Of a DNA stretch of 64,000 bases, positions 61,590 to 64,000 are shown one piece after another (position 1 is the stretch's first letter; the number at the start of each line of letters is the position of its first letter). The notes beneath the pieces are model-generated. The model ran no database searches. It was not told the origin of the DNA and worked only from the letters and a program-made list of their open reading frames with translations. The DNA is from Variovorax paradoxus B4 (GTDB taxonomy: Bacteria > Pseudomonadota > Gammaproteobacteria > Burkholderiales > Burkholderiaceae_C). The DNA is taken from NCBI RefSeq assembly GCF_000463015.1, contig NC_022247.1, positions 3,968,001 through 4,032,000 on the forward strand, written 5' to 3'. Both the position numbers and the translations under genes were made by a program.

Positions 61590-63326
61590 ATGAGCACTTC
61601 CCCCAAGAAAAAACCCGAAGACCTGCGCAGCCAGCAATGGTTCGGCCGCAATGACCGCGACGGCTTCATCTACCGCAGCTGGGTGAAGGGCAAGGGCGTA
61701 CCGCACGACCAGTTCGACGGGCGCCCCGTCATCGGCATCTGCAACACCTTCAGCGAGCTCACGCCCTGCAATTCGCACTTCCGCACGCTCGCCGAGCAGG
61801 TGAAGATCGGCGTCTACGAGGCGGGCGGCTTTCCGCTCGAGTTCCCGGTGATGTCGCTCGGCGAAACGCTGCTGCGCCCCACCGCCATGCTGTATCGCAA
61901 CCTGGCGAGCATGGACGTGGAAGAAAGCATTCGCGGCAATCCGCTCGACGGCGTGGTGCTGCTCATGGGCTGCGACAAGACCACGCCCGCGCTCATGATG
62001 GGCGCGGCCAGCGTCGACCTGCCGACCATCGGCGTCTCCGGCGGCCCGATGCTTTCGGGCAAGTGGCGCGGCCAGGAACTGGGCTCGGGCACCGGCGTAT
62101 GGCAGATGAGCGAGCAGGTGCGCGCCGGCACGCTCAAGCTGCAGGACTTCTTCGAGGCCGAGAGCTGCATGCACCGCAGCCACGGCCACTGCATGACCAT
62201 GGGCACCGCGAGCACCATGGCCTGCATGGTCGAGTCGCTCGGCATCGGCCTGCCCGGCAACGCCGCCTACCCGGCCGTGGATGGCCGGCGCAACGTGCTG
62301 GCGCGCATGGCCGGCCGGCGCATCGTCGACATGGTCCATGAAGACCTCCACATGTCGAAGATCCTCACGCGCGAGGCCATCGAGAACGCCATCAAGGTCA
62401 ACGCGGCCATCGGCGGCTCCACCAACCTCGTCATCCACCTGCTGGCCATCGCGGGGCGCATCGGCGTGGACCTCTCGCTCGACGACTTCGACCGGCTGGC
62501 CTCCGACCTGCCCTGCCTGGTCGACCTGCAGCCCTCGGGCCGCTTCCTGATGGAAGACTTCTGCTATGCGGGCGGGCTGCCGGTGGTCATCAAGGAGATC
62601 GCGCAATACCTGCACAAGGACGCCATCACAGCCAACGGCCAGACGCTGTGGGACAACGTGAAGGACGTCGAGAACTACAACCCGCAGGTGATCCGCCCGC
62701 TGGCCGAACCTTTCAAGGAAAAGGCCGGCATCTGCGTGCTGCGCGGCAACCTCGCGCCCAACGGCGCCATCATCAAGCCCAGCGCTGCCACGCCCGAGTT
62801 GCTGGTGCACAAGGGCCGCGCGGTGGTGTTCGAAAGCGCCGACGACCTGCACAAGCGCATCGACGACGAGAACCTCGACATCGACGAGCACTGCGTCATG
62901 GTGCTGAAGAACTGCGGCCCGCGCGGCTATCCCGGCATGGCCGAGTCGGGCAACATGCCGCTGCCGCCGAAGGTGCTGCGCAAGGGCATCACCGACATGG
63001 TCCGCATCAGCGACGCGCGCATGAGCGGCACCGCCTACGGCACCGTGGTGCTGCACACCGCACCCGAGGCCGCCGCCGGTGGGCCGCTGGCGCTGGTGCA
63101 GGATGGCGACATCGTCGAGCTCGACGTGCCCAACCGAAAGCTGCACCTGCATGTGAGCGACGAAGAGCTGGCGAAGCGGCGCGAGAAATGGGTCGCACCC
63201 AAGCCGCCGCTCGACTCGGGCTACTGGAAGCTCTATGTCGACACGGTATTGCAGGCCGACCAGGGTGCCGACCTGGCCTTCCTGCGCGGGCGCCGCGGGG
63301 CTTTCGTGCCGCGCGACAATCACTGA
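61590..63326 (+). CDS. IlvD/Edd-family sugar-acid dehydratase (galactonate/arabinonate type)
   Basis: A 578-residue Fe-S dehydratase. FGRNDRDGFIYRSWVKGKGVPHDQFDGRPVIGICNTFSELTPCNSHFRTLAEQVK is the N-terminal signature of the L-arabinonate/D-xylonate/galactonate branch. Cluster cysteines lie in GICNTF, LLMGCDKTTPALMMG and ESCMHRSHGHCMTMGTAST. It removes water from an aldonic acid to give a 2-keto-3-deoxy acid. Together with the following DgoK-type kinase the substrate is probably D-galactonate, which is inference. The gene diverges from the GntR regulator, with a GGAGACAACCCG leader. Confidence 0.87.
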   Translation: MSTSPKKKPEDLRSQQWFGRNDRDGFIYRSWVKGKGVPHDQFDGRPVIGICNTFSELTPCNSHFRTLAEQVKIGVYEAGGFPLEFPVMSLGETLLRPTAMLYRNLASMDVEESIRGNPLDGVVLLMGCDKTTPALMMGAASVDLPTIGVSGGPMLSGKWRGQELGSGTGVWQMSEQVRAGTLKLQDFFEAESCMHRSHGHCMTMGTASTMACMVESLGIGLPGNAAYPAVDGRRNVLARMAGRRIVDMVHEDLHMSKILTREAIENAIKVNAAIGGSTNLVIHLLAIAGRIGVDLSLDDFDRLASDLPCLVDLQPSGRFLMEDFCYAGGLPVVIKEIAQYLHKDAITANGQTLWDNVKDVENYNPQVIRPLAEPFKEKAGICVLRGNLAPNGAIIKPSAATPELLVHKGRAVVFESADDLHKRIDDENLDIDEHCVMVLKNCGPRGYPGMAESGNMPLPPKVLRKGITDMVRISDARMSGTAYGTVVLHTAPEAAAGGPLALVQDGDIVELDVPNRKLHLHVSDEELAKRREKWVAPKPPLDSGYWKLYVDTVLQADQGADLAFLRGRRGAFVPRDNH

Positions 63327-63327
63327 G

Positions 63328-64000
63328 ATGACAAGACTGGTAGCCATCGACTGGGGCACAAGCTCCCTGCGAGGCGCCCTGCTGGACGCGAACGGCAAGG
63401 TGCTGGAAGAACGCAGCGACGCGCGCGGCATCCTCACCGTGGCCGAAGGCGGTTTTCTCGCCGTCTTCGAGACCTTGTTCGGCGACTGGATGCGCCTCGA
63501 AGGCGCGCGCTGCCTGATCTCCGGCATGGCCGGCAGCAAGCAGGGCTGGGTCGAGGCACCGTATTGCGCCTGCCCTGCAGGCCGCGTCGAAGTCGGCCGC
63601 AGGATCATCGACATCGAAGCCATGCCCGGCGCGCGCATCGCGATCGTGCCCGGCCTGCGCGACGAACATGCCGGCGTGCCCGATGTGATGCGCGGCGAAG
63701 AAGTGCAGATCTTCGGTGCCATGTCGATCACCGGCCTGGACGACGGCGTCTTCGTGTTGCCGGGCACCCACAACAAATGGGCGACGGTGAAGAAGGGCCG
63801 CATCGTTGGCTTTCGCACCTACATGACGGGCGAGTTCTACGCGCTGCTGAGCCAGCACTCGATCCTGGCACGCACGCTCGACGCGGCGGCCCCGCTCGAC
63901 GAAGCGGCCTTCCTCGAAGGCGTGACGCGCTCCGAAAACGGCCACGGCCTGCTGCACAACGCCTTCGGCGCGCGCACGCTCGCGCTGTTCGAGCGCATGC
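63328..64000 (+). CDS. dgoK: 2-dehydro-3-deoxygalactonokinase, partial (C-terminus beyond window)
   Basis: The first 224 codons of a DgoK-family kinase start 1 base after the IlvD/Edd stop. MTRLVAIDWGTSSLRGALLDANGKVLEERSDARGIL gives the actin-fold phosphate-1 motif (DWGTSSLR). LISGMAGSKQGWVEAPYCACPA and VPGLRDEHAGVPDVMRGEEVQIFGA follow, with VLPGTHNKWATVKKGRIVGFRTYMTGEFYALLSQHSIL. DgoK phosphorylates 2-keto-3-deoxygalactonate in the De Ley-Doudoroff route. The neighbouring aldolase gene (dgoA) would be expected to the right of the window. The end is cut at base 64000. Confidence 0.88.
   Translation, partial: MTRLVAIDWGTSSLRGALLDANGKVLEERSDARGILTVAEGGFLAVFETLFGDWMRLEGARCLISGMAGSKQGWVEAPYCACPAGRVEVGRRIIDIEAMPGARIAIVPGLRDEHAGVPDVMRGEEVQIFGAMSITGLDDGVFVLPGTHNKWATVKKGRIVGFRTYMTGEFYALLSQHSILARTLDAAAPLDEAAFLEGVTRSENGHGLLHNAFGARTLALFERM

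Noticed and set aside
61479..63818. Long minus-strand open frame opposite the sugar-acid dehydratase
   Set aside because: It is antisense to the IlvD/Edd gene, whose Fe-S cysteines and conserved stretches are intact. It lacks any recognisable domain.

Overview
The window is about 64 kb of a high-GC, densely packed bacterial chromosome. The gene families point to Burkholderiales, most likely a Variovorax-like member of the Comamonadaceae. They include two orphan Bug/TctC binding proteins, a Zur-CobW pair, EgtB/EgtD, IlvD/Edd sugar-acid metabolism and PhoX. This assignment is inference from gene content and base composition; no rRNA was available to confirm it. No rRNA, tRNA, CRISPR array, prophage or complete insertion sequence was recognised. 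About 70 protein genes are supported. Two are cut by the window edges: a thioesterase at the left and a 2-dehydro-3-deoxygalactonokinase at the right.

Layout. 1-9.6 kb: housekeeping and stress genes (thioesterase, MuiA-like protein, Fur-family regulator, permuted GTPase, CBS protein, HPF-like protein), then an SDR/SnoaL/MerR run, a lone receiver protein and gshA. 9.7-13.4 kb: small enzymes and a zinc-homeostasis module (Zur-like regulator, CobW GTPase, divergent GST) with two inverted-repeat operators. 13.4-23.7 kb: LysR with a divergent MHS transporter and M14 peptidase, an enoyl-CoA hydratase, several small conserved proteins, an overlapping trio ending in a ferredoxin, an MFS transporter, RluA and a universal stress protein. 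23.8-27.2 kb: an ergothioneine cluster (egtB-egtD) followed by DUF427 and 2OG-Fe dioxygenase genes. 27.4-33.8 kb: NDH-2, PhoX, a nuclease, an acyl-CoA ligase and OsmC.

33.8-38.9 kb: a Bug binding protein, a 310-base palindromic element, and a GntR regulator directly coupled to a complete polar amino-acid ABC transporter. 38.9-46.7 kb: a DUF72 protein, a LysR/Bug/deacylase unit, a DUF1439-GDPD-DUF411 run and a DadA-type oxidase. 46.7-51.7 kb: P1 peptidase with a membrane-tethered TAXI protein, MerR overlapping a CMD protein, and EttA. 52-56.3 kb: RhlE helicase, two lipoproteins and an EEP-fold protein. 56.4-64 kb: a sugar or sugar-acid regulon with a carbohydrate ABC transporter, a GntR regulator and a divergent IlvD/Edd dehydratase plus DgoK kinase.

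The most interesting non-coding signals are as follows. Two perfect hairpins bury the Shine-Dalgarno sequence of the gene they precede (33797-33828 and 7888-7911). A MITE-like palindromic repeat lies at 34823-35132. The Zur-like operators are in tandem. The ettA/rhlE divergent region can fold into several hairpins. A set of genes without Shine-Dalgarno sequences has -10-like hexamers 7-11 bases before the ATG, which suggests leaderless messages. I did not find a clear new defence or mobile system.
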